A stretch of 41,580 nt of DNA from an uncultured Alphaproteobacteria bacterium (GCA_946188105.1 CAMHTQ010000007.1:1-41580); one strand, 5' to 3'. Numbered from the stretch's first letter, positions 17,117 through 26,101 are shown. Notes: generated from the letters alone by a model not told the origin. Numbers and translations are program-made.

Positions 17117-17145
17117 TTGCTTTATGAGATTTATTTTAGTATAAA
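17117..17145 (+). promoter_or_regulatory. Promoter of the coiled-coil membrane protein gene
   Basis: TTGCTT (17117-17122), a 17-base spacer and TATAAA (17140-17145) point to a start of transcription near 17152, about 38 bases before the ATG. It lies in the intergenic region shared with the divergent addA. Confidence 0.55.
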
Positions 17146-17189
17146 TTTGTTTGGACTGCAAGGATATATCTAAACAATGGGGAGAAAAA

Positions 17190-19106
17190 ATGCCAATCAC
17201 ACAGATTTTATTGATTATATTATGTTCTATATGCTTTTTATTGTTGGTTGCTTTGGGCATATCTTTTTTTATTTCACGCAAATCACAAAAGGTTATGGAA
17301 TCATTGTTGACCATATTAACGCAACCAGAACGCGCCCAGATTACTGATGCAGCACGTGTTTTAAGTGTTATTATGGCTGATGAAATTACAAAAATTAAAA
17401 ATGATTTCCAGGTTATTCAAGAAACATTAAAGCAACAAATTCAAACCGCCCAAGATTTACATTTGCAATTGTCCGAACAAAATGATTCTTTGGTGAATAC
17501 CGCTGATGATGCGACCAAAAAAGTTGCAAATATGTCACAAAGATTGGAAAACACTGTGGGTGGATTACAAAGCATTGTTGAATCTGAATCTTGGCATGCT
17601 GTTGAAAATTCTGCTGATAATTTTAGTTCTAATTTGAACGAGATTTTATCTAATATCGACACAACCACAAACGAGATAAATGAACGCACTAATAATATTC
17701 AAACACAAATGACAAATTGGATTGAATCTGGCAAAAATTTGAATACGGAATTAAATACTAATTTTGAAGCAAATACCAACCAAATGAAATCTTTGACCGA
17801 AGAATCTGAAACATTAAAAACATCATTGGAAGATTTGAGCAAATCTGTATCAGACGGATTTGATAATATCAAAACATCTGCTGCGGAGTATGACGAGGTT
17901 TTACGCAATAACGACAAATTGATGAATGACCATTTGGTAAAGTTGGATAATTACAGCAAACAGGCTAAAAAGCAATTGGTTGCACAGACAAATATGCTGA
18001 CCAATACCGCAAATGTTGTCGCCAGTCAGGTTCAATTATCAGAATCTTCGTTGGATAAACAAACACGCAAATTGGCGGATGCGGTGGATTCACTGATGAC
18101 ATCTGCGACAACGACCGAGGCATCCGTACGTGGTGTTTCTGGCGAATTGACCGGATTAACAAATCACTTTAATAAAGAAATTAAAGAATTTGCGACAAAT
18201 GTTGTTGGGGAAATTAAAACTGTATCTGGGGTTGCTAATTCAACATTGGAAAGCACCAAAAATGCGGCAAATGCGTTTTCAGAATCCGTCAAGGCAATGG
18301 CAACAAATGTTCGTGAAACTTTGATTGGTATGAATACTGCACATACACAATTATCTGGGCAATCACAACATTTAATCCAATTGTCAGCCGAAACAACCGC
18401 ACAATTGAAACCTTTGTCTGAATTGATTGAAAGATATTATGCTGCCCTGCCCGATTTATCACAATCTTCGTTAGAGGCAAATGATAATCTGAACAAGATT
18501 GTTGCTAATTTGGACAAGAATATGGTGCTGATGAAGCAAACTGTGGACGATTCTACATCTGCTATTGCTGAATCTTCTATTAAATTAGAAGAATTGGCTG
18601 GGCAATCCAGACAACAAATGATTGATTTAATGTCTGATTATGCCAAGGCCGTAAACACAATGCAGACATTGAATAAGCAAATGATGGTTGCACGTGCAAC
18701 TGCACCAATGGAGGCAATTAAATCCGCTCCACAAATGGCATTTGCTGGTGCAAGTGGAACAGATTTTATAAATAATGTTGATTTTGATAAATTGCATGAA
18801 TTATCTATGGATTTGACCAAGGCAGCTGGGGCTGAAATTCCTGATGTTGTTTGGAAAAAATATCATGACGGGGATAAAACTATTTTCTCGAAATGGTTGG
18901 CGAAAATGTTGACCGCGTCTGACAAAAAACAAATCCGCGATTTATTAAAGAATGATGCTATATTCCGTTCCCAAGCATCACAATTTGTTCGCAGTTTTGA
19001 CAAGATTTTAGAGGCAGGATTACAAACAGATACACCTGATATTGTTAAATCAAAATTGCTGAAAACAGATGTTGGAATTGTGTATATGCACCTGAAAGGA
19101 AAATAA
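17190..19106 (+). CDS. Membrane-anchored long coiled-coil protein
   Basis: The ATG at 17190 follows GGGGAGA; a TTG 13 codons earlier is less likely. The 638-residue product has one N-terminal membrane helix (about 4-27, ILLIILCSICFLLLVALGISFFI) and a Ser/Thr/Asn/Glu-rich rod of about 450 residues. The rod is rich in helical repeats like those in chemoreceptor signalling domains and TipN-like polarity proteins. A compact C-terminal region of about 90 residues begins near VVWKKYHDGDKTIFSKWLAKML and ends DVGIVYMHLKGK. That region looks like a conserved module of large alphaproteobacterial coiled-coil proteins, from memory only. A scaffold or polarity role is a guess. It lacks the chemoreceptor hairpin-tip signature. 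Confidence 0.78.
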   Translation: MPITQILLIILCSICFLLLVALGISFFISRKSQKVMESLLTILTQPERAQITDAARVLSVIMADEITKIKNDFQVIQETLKQQIQTAQDLHLQLSEQNDSLVNTADDATKKVANMSQRLENTVGGLQSIVESESWHAVENSADNFSSNLNEILSNIDTTTNEINERTNNIQTQMTNWIESGKNLNTELNTNFEANTNQMKSLTEESETLKTSLEDLSKSVSDGFDNIKTSAAEYDEVLRNNDKLMNDHLVKLDNYSKQAKKQLVAQTNMLTNTANVVASQVQLSESSLDKQTRKLADAVDSLMTSATTTEASVRGVSGELTGLTNHFNKEIKEFATNVVGEIKTVSGVANSTLESTKNAANAFSESVKAMATNVRETLIGMNTAHTQLSGQSQHLIQLSAETTAQLKPLSELIERYYAALPDLSQSSLEANDNLNKIVANLDKNMVLMKQTVDDSTSAIAESSIKLEELAGQSRQQMIDLMSDYAKAVNTMQTLNKQMMVARATAPMEAIKSAPQMAFAGASGTDFINNVDFDKLHELSMDLTKAAGAEIPDVVWKKYHDGDKTIFSKWLAKMLTASDKKQIRDLLKNDAIFRSQASQFVRSFDKILEAGLQTDTPDIVKSKLLKTDVGIVYMHLKGK

Positions 19107-19108
19107 AG

Positions 19109-19135
19109 AAAACCGCCAATTTGGCGGTTTTTATT
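19109..19135. terminator. Bidirectional terminator between converging genes
   Basis: AAAACCGCC and GGCGGTTTT pair around an AATTT-like loop, with A and T tracts on both sides. It serves the coiled-coil gene on plus and the guanylate-kinase-like gene on minus. Confidence 0.88.
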
Positions 19136-19806
19136 TATCTTTGTTTGCCCAGCCAATTTGTACGAGGAAATAGTTTAACACGTGGTACGGATGCACCGAT
19201 TGGTGCGTAAACTTGGCGTGCCATTTTTATTAAATCCATATTCGGTTTGTTATCACGTGGATATGTTATATAGTTTGGGGTAATACCAGAATCCGCAAAA
19301 TCATCTAAATTGCATGTGTTTTGCTGACGGACGGCTATATCATTTTTCATAACAGCACGTTCACGAGCAATCGCAAAATTATCTTGTTCTTGGGTTGTGA
19401 ACCATGCCACATGGAATTCATACATTTCGTCCAAGTGATGTTTTTTGAACCAATCTATTAATTCACGGGTATATCTGGGTTGAATCACGTCATATATTAA
19501 ATTTTCGCCCAAATGTGCGTAAATTTCGTCTGTGGGTATGCCATACAACCATTTTTTATCACCTGGTTTCCAGAAAGATTCATTAACAAACAAATATGTT
19601 GCCAATTTGCCGTTTTCTTTTGCGGAATCAAACCAATCTTGGTCACGAAAATAATATGATACACCGTCAACTTCGTCTTTGCGAATACCACGAGTTGTTG
19701 CAGAAATCAAATTATGAAAAGCCCCCTGGGGTACAATATTTTCTTTGAAAAAAGATTTCCCTGTACCAGATTCACCATTTAAAAACAGTAAAATCTTCTT
19801 TGCCAT
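19135..19806 (-). CDS. Guanylate-kinase-like P-loop protein
   Basis: A 223-residue protein with the P-loop GESGTGKS (11-18) and a segment SATTRGIRKDEVDGVSYYF (about 35-53). That segment matches the GMP-binding S.TTR..R..E..G..Y.F pattern of guanylate kinases. The rest (KKWLYGIPTDEIYAHLGENLIYDV and a long C-terminal part) differs from canonical Gmk: the lid is not evident and the tail is longer. It is therefore a family member but not clearly the housekeeping enzyme; a phage or accessory nucleotide kinase is an alternative. It lies 34 bases downstream of rpoD on the same strand, without a good ribosome binding site. Confidence 0.7.
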   Translation of the reverse strand: MAKKILLFLNGESGTGKSFFKENIVPQGAFHNLISATTRGIRKDEVDGVSYYFRDQDWFDSAKENGKLATYLFVNESFWKPGDKKWLYGIPTDEIYAHLGENLIYDVIQPRYTRELIDWFKKHHLDEMYEFHVAWFTTQEQDNFAIARERAVMKNDIAVRQQNTCNLDDFADSGITPNYITYPRDNKPNMDLIKMARQVYAPIGASVPRVKLFPRTNWLGKQR

Positions 19807-19840
19807 AATCTGTACCCCACCCGGCCTTGTTTATTATAGT

Positions 19841-21934
19841 TTAATCTTCTTCCAAAAAGCTGTGTAATTTACGACGACGTGTTGGGTGATTCAACTTGGT
19901 CAAAGCCTTTTGCTCGATTTGACGAATACGTTCACGAGTTACCCCGATGTATTCACCAACCTCTTCCAATGTGCAAGTTTTATTAGTACTCATACCAAAA
20001 CGTTGACGCAAAACGGTTTCTTCCTTGGGATCCAATTCTGACAAGATTTGTGTAACAATTTTACGCAAATTCTTTTGTGCTGCAAACACAAATGGATTTT
20101 TCGCACTTTCGTCAGCAATAATTTCAATTCTGGAACTGTCATCTTCGCTACCAACTGGTGCCTCTAATGAAATTGGTTTCAGATTTACTTTCATTGCTTT
20201 GTGAATCTTGTCCACAGGCAAGTAAATTATCTTGGACAATTCTTCGGCAGTTGGTGCGCGTCCATATTTGTGCATAAATTGACGTGATGCACGTTGAATT
20301 TTATGGATATTATCAATCATGTGCACAGGGATACGAATTGTACGTGCCTGGTCGGCAATACTGCGTGATATCCCCTGTTGAATCCAGTTAGTAGCATATG
20401 TCGAGAATTTATTACCCAAACGATAATCAAATTTATCAACCGCCTTCATCAATCCAATATTACCATCTTGGACTAAATCCGAGAAATCCAATCCTAATCC
20501 ACGATTGCTGGATTTTTTAGCGAATTTAATAACCAAACGCAAATTCGCCTCGATCATTTCACGTTTAGCACGTGCTGCTTCGTCTTGGCCATGACGCACC
20601 AATCTTACAACCTTTTTATATTCGGATGTTGGTTGTCCTGTTTCGTTTGCGATATTGGTAATATCACTTTGGATTTTCAAGATTTCTTTTTCATGTTTCT
20701 TGGCAAAGTTCGCCCATACTGGATTTTTACTTTTTTGTAATTTTTTAACCCAGTTGCGATTTATTTCATTACCAGTATATTCAGCCAAGAAATCTTCGCG
20801 CTTAACCTTGTTAGCCATTGCCAAACGCATCAGTTTTCCTTCTAGTCCCATTAACAACTGGTCGCGTTTAGTTAATTGTTCCAAAATTTCAGCAATACGG
20901 TCATCATTCAAGCGGATTTTGCTGACGTTTTCGAATAATTCCAGACGCATTTTGTTGTATTTCTTTTCCAATGCCTCGTCCGGTTTGTTTGAAACCAACA
21001 AGTTTGCCAAACGATTTGCCTGTAATTTTTGCATACTGTTGAATATGCGTTTAATTTTAGCAAACAAATCCAAAATTGTGTCCATTAGGGCCTCTTCCAT
21101 AACTGGAATTGGCACACCAGATGTTCCGCGTGGTGTATCTTCTTTCTTTACACCATCTTCATCTAATTCGTCTTCTTCGTCATCCTCGTCATCTTCGATA
21201 GCCGTAGATTCTTCCAAATCATCCAAATCATCATCGTTTAATTCGTCAACTTGGTCGACACCTTTGGATTTCAGGGTTTCAGATATTGCAGCCAATGATT
21301 TTTGTTCTGCATCCGAAGAATACATAACTTCGAGATTCACAATGTAACGCAAACGGATTTCACCAGTTACCAATTGTTGATACCAATCCAACATTGCCTG
21401 AATTGTCATTGGGCTTTCGCACAAACCGTAAACCATCAATCTGGATGCGGCCTCGATTCTTTGGGCAATTGCAACCTCGCCTGCGGCGGTCAACAACTGG
21501 ACCGTACCGATTTGTTTCAAATATGATTGAACGGAATCTTGGACACCCAAAACCAAACTGCCTGTTTGGCTGCGTTCCAATTGTTTTGCATAATGATCAT
21601 AATCATCATCGTTGACATCGACCTGTTCGGCCTCGGCATTTAATAAATCACGAGTTTTATCATTTGGTGCATCGTCATCTTCTTCGTCACGATAATAACG
21701 ATCCATATCTTTGGAATAACTTTCAGATTCAACAACCTCTAGGCCCAAGTCTTGTTGAAAAAAGTCCATTACTTCGGCACGTTCGGAATCTGGCACTTCG
21801 TCCAGAGATGTTGCCTCGACAAATTCGGATTGAGAAAAATATCCGTTTTCTATTGCAGAAAAAGCCAATCTTTGTAAGTTTTCTGGTAACGAGTCAACCA
21901 GCATTTTTGTTGCTTCGTCCAATTTTTTAGTCAT
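19841..21934 (-). CDS. rpoD: Primary RNA polymerase sigma factor RpoD
   Basis: The ATG at 21934 follows AAAGG by seven bases; a TTG two codons upstream is less likely. The 697-residue sigma-70 has region 1.1 at the N terminus, region 1.2 ([21 protein letters not shown]), and a very acidic non-conserved stretch (about residues 240-270). It also has region 2 ([57 protein letters not shown]), region 3, and region 4.2 ([27 protein letters not shown]). It recognises housekeeping promoters. In many Alphaproteobacteria dnaG lies upstream, but here a TrcR-like gene precedes it by 30 bases. Confidence 0.98.
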   Translation of the reverse strand: MTKKLDEATKMLVDSLPENLQRLAFSAIENGYFSQSEFVEATSLDEVPDSERAEVMDFFQQDLGLEVVESESYSKDMDRYYRDEEDDDAPNDKTRDLLNAEAEQVDVNDDDYDHYAKQLERSQTGSLVLGVQDSVQSYLKQIGTVQLLTAAGEVAIAQRIEAASRLMVYGLCESPMTIQAMLDWYQQLVTGEIRLRYIVNLEVMYSSDAEQKSLAAISETLKSKGVDQVDELNDDDLDDLEESTAIEDDEDDEEDELDEDGVKKEDTPRGTSGVPIPVMEEALMDTILDLFAKIKRIFNSMQKLQANRLANLLVSNKPDEALEKKYNKMRLELFENVSKIRLNDDRIAEILEQLTKRDQLLMGLEGKLMRLAMANKVKREDFLAEYTGNEINRNWVKKLQKSKNPVWANFAKKHEKEILKIQSDITNIANETGQPTSEYKKVVRLVRHGQDEAARAKREMIEANLRLVIKFAKKSSNRGLGLDFSDLVQDGNIGLMKAVDKFDYRLGNKFSTYATNWIQQGISRSIADQARTIRIPVHMIDNIHKIQRASRQFMHKYGRAPTAEELSKIIYLPVDKIHKAMKVNLKPISLEAPVGSEDDSSRIEIIADESAKNPFVFAAQKNLRKIVTQILSELDPKEETVLRQRFGMSTNKTCTLEEVGEYIGVTRERIRQIEQKALTKLNHPTRRRKLHSFLEED

Positions 21935-21963
21935 AAACAAACCTTTGTTAGAATTAAAGTTTA

Positions 21964-22497
21964 TTATTTACTTTTTTGTGATTTTTTTTGTGCTTTATTC
22001 ACTTCTTCTTTCAAAACACCCTCGGAAATCAAGCCCAATGTTACAGGGTTGCATAATTTGATTTCGTTATAATCTTTGTGTGTTTTGTTACGAATAGAAG
22101 ACACAGTTGGATTTGTACTACGCATTAAACGAGCAATTTGAGCATCTGATAATTCAGGATAGTTCTTTAAAATCCACAAAATACTGCCCATACGGTTTTG
22201 ACGATGTAATTTTGGAGTATAACCGCCACCGCGTTTATTTTTTTCTTGGGCCATAACGATTGTATCACACAAAATCAAACGCACAGATGGATCAGCCTCG
22301 GCAGCAGCAATGTTTTCACGAGTCAATTGACCAGATAACACTGGATCCAGCCCCTGCATTTTATTGCTTTCTGCATCGGCAATATTTTTAACCTCTAATT
22401 CGTGCAAGCCGCAGAATTCAGCGATTTGTTCGAATGTCAAAGATGTGTTTTCAATCAACCACAACGCGGTAGATTTTGGCATATATGGGTAATTCAT
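21964..22497 (-). CDS. DUF1013 (TrcR-like) transcriptional regulator
   Basis: A 177-residue protein preceded by AAAGGA. It fits DUF1013, an alphaproteobacterial family whose members have been described as the cell-cycle transcription factor TrcR (recalled, not checked). Typical segments are [42 protein letters not shown], [15 protein letters not shown], and a second helix-turn-helix-like unit [41 protein letters not shown] binding through one of these helical units is likely. It is probably cotranscribed with rpoD, which links a regulator to the main sigma factor. Confidence 0.85.
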   Translation of the reverse strand: MNYPYMPKSTALWLIENTSLTFEQIAEFCGLHELEVKNIADAESNKMQGLDPVLSGQLTRENIAAAEADPSVRLILCDTIVMAQEKNKRGGGYTPKLHRQNRMGSILWILKNYPELSDAQIARLMRSTNPTVSSIRNKTHKDYNEIKLCNPVTLGLISEGVLKEEVNKAQKKSQKSK

Positions 22498-22607
22498 GAA
22501 AAATCCTTTTTGTAACGTCCCTAAATATATAGCAAAAGAACCGTATTTTCAAGCCCTTTTTTTATATTTTTTTTATAAAAATTTTCAGTTATGTCAAATT
22601 TTGTAAT

Positions 22608-23345
22608 TTATTTGCCCAGTTTTGCAATTCCACGGGCATTATCGCCCAGATTTGCGCGCGAATTCATAACAATTCTGATATCTAATCCGACCAGGTATCC
22701 GCACCCCAGCCAACCGTTCAATAAAAACGATTTTACAATGGAATTTCCCTCGTTTATATCGTTCACGACAATTATGTCAGTATTTCTGGGTTGTAAAATG
22801 CCCTTGGTTTGACGGGCGGCTGGAGACAAACAACAATCCAGTTGAAAATCAGAAAAATCAGCTTTTGCCTGCATCAACCGATTGCATTCTGTGACCAATA
22901 AATGACTGTTACAGGCGGTTGGATTTTTTATGTTAAAGTGTCCCGAGTGATTCAAAAATGTAACGATTGGATGTTGCGAAATATCATTTCCCAATATGTT
23001 TGTTTTGTTGCAAAAGTTTATTGCGTTTTCGGTTATTTTAACACGTTCTGGCAATGTTGGAAATTGATTTAATGCCGCATCGGTTACAATAAAATTGGAT
23101 AATTCCGAATTTGCGTTTTTTGGTTTTTCAAAATAAAAACAATGACTTAAAAAAGATTTGTTAGAATTAAATTTATGCAGCATTAAACGCAAAAAATCAT
23201 CAGAATTAACCAATTCTTTGACGATAATATCATCATTTGTTATGCCATCTTGGTTATAAAAATCATTAAAATCGAACCATTTATTTTCATTATCGTTTGC
23301 TGGTATATTTGTTAATTTGGTCTTGTCAAAAATATGGTAAATCAT
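22608..23345 (-). CDS. Divergent phosphate acetyl/butyryltransferase-like protein
   Basis: A 245-residue protein. The middle and end follow the Pta/Ptb fold closely: FIVTDAALNQFPTLPERVKITENAINFC, then DFQLDCCLSPAARQTKGI, DIIVVNDINEGNSIVKSFLLNG, and VGLDIRIVMNSRANLGDNA. Known family members transfer an acyl group between CoA and phosphate. This protein is about 60 residues shorter than usual, mostly at the N terminus, and several normally conserved positions differ. The frame is intact, so it is a shortened homologue rather than an obvious pseudogene. Whether it keeps activity is unclear. Confidence 0.72.
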   Translation of the reverse strand: MIYHIFDKTKLTNIPANDNENKWFDFNDFYNQDGITNDDIIVKELVNSDDFLRLMLHKFNSNKSFLSHCFYFEKPKNANSELSNFIVTDAALNQFPTLPERVKITENAINFCNKTNILGNDISQHPIVTFLNHSGHFNIKNPTACNSHLLVTECNRLMQAKADFSDFQLDCCLSPAARQTKGILQPRNTDIIVVNDINEGNSIVKSFLLNGWLGCGYLVGLDIRIVMNSRANLGDNARGIAKLGK

Positions 23346-23405
23346 GAATTCTTCCTTTTTTTTCTCAAAGGAAAAGATACAACAAAAGTTTCTGGGTTGT
23401 AAAGT

Positions 23406-23876
23406 TTAATCGCAAATATTACCAAATTTAATTGGGATTATTTTGCAGAGGTCGGATGGCTTTAATTCAACCTGGGCACCACGAATTCCGGCACTGAAAA
23501 TTATCGTTTCAAAATTCAAAGCAGACACATCTAAAACAGTTGTAAAAACCTTTTTCATACCGATTGGCGAACACCCACCATGTACATAACCGACCCTTGC
23601 CAGCAATTCGCGTTGAGGCAGCATATTTAATGACTTTTCCCCGACACACATTGCCGCAGATTTTAAATCTAATTCGGCATTTACTGGCACCATAAAAACA
23701 AATAAAATGTTCTTTTTATTTATCGTAACTAGTGTTTTAAAAACGGATGCGGGATTTTGATTTAACGCATTCGCAATTTCAATACCCGTACTAAATTTTT
23801 CAGGGTCATAAAAATGTGTTTTATATTCGATATGCGCCTTGTCCAGCGCACGCATAACATTTGTTTTCGTATCCAT
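23406..23876 (-). CDS. ybaK: YbaK-type Cys-tRNA(Pro)/aminoacyl-tRNA deacylase
   Basis: YbaK proteins hydrolyse mischarged tRNA, typically Cys-tRNA(Pro). The 156-residue protein has the domain from end to end: a YDPEKFSTGIEIANALNQNPASVFKTLVT start with the conserved Lys, then FVFMVPVNAELDLKSAAMCVGEKSLNMLP, and GYVHGGCSPIGMKKVFTTVLDVSAL, with the GGCSPIG turn that defines the family. A TATAAT box on minus (23884-23889) ends seven bases before the ATG, with no ribosome binding site, so the mRNA may be leaderless. Confidence 0.92.
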   Translation of the reverse strand: MDTKTNVMRALDKAHIEYKTHFYDPEKFSTGIEIANALNQNPASVFKTLVTINKKNILFVFMVPVNAELDLKSAAMCVGEKSLNMLPQRELLARVGYVHGGCSPIGMKKVFTTVLDVSALNFETIIFSAGIRGAQVELKPSDLCKIIPIKFGNICD

Positions 23877-23891
23877 ACTTGGTATTATAAC

Positions 23892-23924
23892 ACAAAAATA
23901 CCCCAGATAAAGTTTTATCTGGGG
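23892..23924 (-). terminator. Terminator after the flavodoxin gene
   Basis: CCCCAGATAAA (23901-23911) pairs with TTTATCTGGGG (23914-23924). On the minus strand the hairpin is followed by TATTTTTGTG. The ybaK -10 box lies directly behind it. Confidence 0.8.
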
Positions 23925-23929
23925 AAATT

Positions 23930-24481
23930 TTATTTAATGTTTTTCAATTGCTGGGTCACCCAACGATTTAATTTTCGCCCTGTGGATACACCCCATGATG
24001 ACCAGCCATCCATATCAACAATGCAATCTTTACATAATTTGGCAACATCATTAAAACATTGTCCACGACCACCACCACTGTGCGTGACGAATGGGATTAC
24101 TTGCTTGCCTGCCAGGTTATATTCATGTAAAAAACTTTTTACTGGTTGTGAGATATGATTTCCCCATACAGGCGACCCCAGAAATATAATCTCATAGTTT
24201 TCTGGGTTAATATCCACAGGTTTAAGTGGTGGCAGGTAATTTTGCTCTATTTCTTGTTCCAGCATCTTGCGACGCTCTTTTTTGTTATCAGGATATGATT
24301 TATCTGGCTCTATTTTATATAATTGTCCCCCTGATGCGTTTGCAATAGCATTAGCAACTTGTTCTGTTTTGCCTGTTAAAGAATAATAAGCAACAAGAAT
24401 TTGTGGATTTGTAGATTCTGCATTTGCATAACCACATGTTAGTAACGGTAAAATAACCGTAATTATTTTTGTAATCTTCAT
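23930..24481 (-). CDS. Exported flavodoxin
   Basis: A 183-residue protein with a Sec signal peptide (MKITKIITVILPLLTCGYANA, cleaved before ES) in front of a complete short flavodoxin. It shows the phosphate-binding loop SLTGKT (34-39) in ILVAYYSLTGKTEQVANAIA, then YEIIFLGSPVWGNHISQPVKSFL and VIPFVTHSGGGRGQCFNDV. The form is that of the Flavodoxin_4 group. FMN-dependent electron transfer in the periplasm is implied. Flavodoxins are usually cytoplasmic, so export is notable. A good GGGGGAAA site precedes the ATG. Confidence 0.88.
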   Translation of the reverse strand: MKITKIITVILPLLTCGYANAESTNPQILVAYYSLTGKTEQVANAIANASGGQLYKIEPDKSYPDNKKERRKMLEQEIEQNYLPPLKPVDINPENYEIIFLGSPVWGNHISQPVKSFLHEYNLAGKQVIPFVTHSGGGRGQCFNDVAKLCKDCIVDMDGWSSWGVSTGRKLNRWVTQQLKNIK

Positions 24482-24502
24482 ATTTCCCCCTATTTAAGCT
24501 TC

Positions 24503-24531
24503 ATAGTATGACATAGGGGTAATATATACAA
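24503..24531 (-). promoter_or_regulatory. Promoter of the exported flavodoxin gene
   Basis: On minus, TTGTAT (24531-24526) and TACTAT (24508-24503) are 17 bases apart. The leader would be about 15 bases and include GGGGGAAA. Confidence 0.5.
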
Positions 24532-24548
24532 CAGGAACAAATGGAAAT

Positions 24549-25151
24549 TTATTTATCTGTGTGTTGAATTATGCTTTGTAATATAAAACCGTATTTAACA
24601 ACTGCGTTTTCGTTCGGTGCGGTTAGAAAATCCTGTTTGGTTATATCTATTTCGTTTTTGTTTTCTGGTGTAAATTTTGTAGCACGAACCTTATCCGCCC
24701 TGTCCAACAACAAATCCAAACAATCTTTGGCATTTATACGCACGATGCCGCTGACCTCGGTTGGTTGAAAATGAAAATCTGAATAGTTCAATGGCAATTT
24801 ATTCATATAAACATGCGAAAAAGCCCGATCATGCCAATTTTTCTCTGGTTTATCTTGGCGCCAAAATACGATTTCAATTGGCACAGCGTTTTCAACATCT
24901 GTATCAACACCGATTTCTTCACGAATTTCGCGACGAAATGCATCACGCACAGTTTCCCCAGCCAACACATGCCCCGATGCAGTTGTGTATAGTTTATTTG
25001 AATCTGCACGGACCTGAAAATAAATATTGCCAGCATCATCATACATCCAACAATGTATGGTTTTGTGCCATAATCCGTTTTTATGCACCGTGTCGCGACT
25101 TTCCGAGCCGATTTTGTTCATATATTCATCGTATGTATCCAGATATTCCAT
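24549..25151 (-). CDS. Nudix hydrolase
   Basis: The ATG at 25151 follows AAAGGA by about six bases; an in-frame ATG eight codons upstream lacks a site. The 200-residue protein holds a full Nudix box, G-x5-E-x7-REIREEIGV, at about residues 60-82. It is preceded by HKTIHCWMYDDAGNIYFQVRA, as in the IDI-like and YfcD-type branch. It should hydrolyse a nucleoside diphosphate linked to some other group; the substrate cannot be read from sequence. The tail after about residue 130 is family-variable. Confidence 0.9.
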   Translation of the reverse strand: MEYLDTYDEYMNKIGSESRDTVHKNGLWHKTIHCWMYDDAGNIYFQVRADSNKLYTTASGHVLAGETVRDAFRREIREEIGVDTDVENAVPIEIVFWRQDKPEKNWHDRAFSHVYMNKLPLNYSDFHFQPTEVSGIVRINAKDCLDLLLDRADKVRATKFTPENKNEIDITKQDFLTAPNENAVVKYGFILQSIIQHTDK

Positions 25152-25205
25152 TTTTTTCCTTTGCTTTGAATACATAATAGTAAAACAAGTAATTTTTTGA
25201 AAGAG

Positions 25206-25233
25206 AAAAAAACACCCACAGACGTGGGTGTTT
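25206..25233 (-). terminator. Terminator after the GNAT gene
   Basis: CACCCAC (25213-25219) pairs with GTGGGTG (25224-25230) around AGAC. On minus it is followed by TTTTTTTCTC. Confidence 0.85.
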
Positions 25234-25237
25234 AATT

Positions 25238-25801
25238 TTATCTGGTTAATTTCTTTCTGTATGTATAAATATCAGCAAGGTTTGGGTTACGTTTTGATAT
25301 TCTGACGTTTTTTTCAAGTGTTCTTTCATCGTAACCATATTTTTGCCAAAAAAGCATTGATGCTCTGTTTGTAGATTGCACACGTCCATAAACAGATGTT
25401 AAGCGCAATGTATCAATGCAATAATCGTCCAACAGTTTTATTGCTTCCATCGTTTCGGTATAACCTTTGAAAGCCAAACCCCAATTTTCTGCGTCTTTGG
25501 TTTTAATGTTTATATTATCCAATCCGCACATTCCACCAATTTTTCCTTGTTCGTTATAAACAAAGAACTGTTCATCATACAATTTATTTGGATTTAGTTT
25601 ATGAGCAATCTTTTTGCGTTTGGTATCTGATATGTATAATGTCATAAATACATAAAAACGGAATTTATTTGGAGTGACTTTTTCATCAGCCCACCAAAAC
25701 CATGGAGCCAAACGAGCACGATTTAAATCTAATAAATCGTACATTTCGCCAACATTTTTGGCGAAAGTTCTGAAATTCAATTTTTCTAGTGTAATTGACA
25801 T
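25238..25801 (-). CDS. GNAT family N-acetyltransferase
   Basis: A perfect AGGAGG lies six bases before the ATG at 25801. The 187-residue protein has the RimJ/RimL-like layout: an N-terminal LNRARLAPWFWWADE segment, then YNEQGKIGGMCGLDNINIK, WGLAFKGYTETMEAIKLLDDYCIDTLRL, and VYGRVQSTNRASMLFWQKYGYDE. The last of these is the typical acetyl-CoA-binding and hydrophobic core ending. The acceptor (protein N terminus, ribosomal protein or small molecule) is unknown. It has its own strong promoter and terminator. Confidence 0.85.
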   Translation of the reverse strand: MSITLEKLNFRTFAKNVGEMYDLLDLNRARLAPWFWWADEKVTPNKFRFYVFMTLYISDTKRKKIAHKLNPNKLYDEQFFVYNEQGKIGGMCGLDNINIKTKDAENWGLAFKGYTETMEAIKLLDDYCIDTLRLTSVYGRVQSTNRASMLFWQKYGYDERTLEKNVRISKRNPNLADIYTYRKKLTR

Positions 25802-25824
25802 TTGTCCTCCTGAATTCAATCATA

Positions 25825-25853
25825 AATATAATACAAAAATATTATTTTGTCAA
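25825..25853 (-). promoter_or_regulatory. Promoter of the GNAT gene
   Basis: On minus, a perfect TTGACA (25853-25848), a 17-base spacer and TATATT (25830-25825). This is one of the strongest promoters in the window by consensus. Confidence 0.8.
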
Positions 25854-25871
25854 TCGATTATAATTAAATAA

Positions 25872-25896
25872 AAAATACCCACCTATTCGGGTGGGT
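25872..25896 (-). terminator. Distal terminator downstream of tRNA-Ser and the palindromic element
   Basis: ACCCACC (25877-25883) pairs with GGTGGGT (25890-25896) around TATTCG. On minus it is followed by TATTTTTTATTT. Together with the proximal terminator at 26070-26093 it gives two terminators in series, each next to a copy of the tRNA 3' end. Confidence 0.85.
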
Positions 25897-25904
25897 AATC
25901 TTGT

Positions 25905-26055
25905 GGCGGAGCCGAAGGAGTGCCTCGATACGCAATAATAAAAATCTATAAAAACTCGTGGGGACAAAAACTCCGTTTTTATGATTTTTCTAATTATGTA
26001 TTCTCGTATTGGTCATGCGCACCTGTGGTGCTCTGACCGATCCCTTCGGCTCGCC
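25905..26055 (-). repeat. 151-bp palindromic element next to tRNA-Ser
   Basis: The ends are inverted copies: GGCGGAGCCGAAGG (25905-25918) pairs with CCTTCGGCTCGCC (26043-26055), with one bulged base. Further in, GATACG near 25926 can pair with CGTAT near 26005. AAAAATC and ATAAAAAC (about 25940-25955) pair with GTTTTTAT and GATTTTT (about 25975-25989). The whole element could fold into one long hairpin. No open reading frame is evident. One arm is identical to the 3' end of the adjacent tRNA-Ser. It may be a mobile palindromic element, a tRNA-derived relic or a structured RNA. Confidence 0.65.
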
Positions 26056-26069
26056 TTAACACAAAAATA

Positions 26070-26093
26070 AAACACCCGTATTCACGGGTGTTT
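26070..26093 (-). terminator. Proximal terminator of tRNA-Ser
   Basis: CACCCGT (26073-26079) pairs with ACGGGTG (26084-26090) around ATTC, flanked by A and T tracts. Confidence 0.85.
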
Positions 26094-26101
26094 GATTCTT
26101 G

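Noticed and set aside
20655..21347. 230-residue frame opposite rpoD
   Set aside because: It is low in complexity (Ser runs opposite Asp/Glu codons), lacks a ribosome binding site and lies fully inside a certain gene.
25905..26055. Second tRNA or tmRNA gene beside tRNA-Ser
   Set aside because: The terminal stem is 13 pairs long instead of seven, and no anticodon or T arm follows. There is no tag-peptide region.
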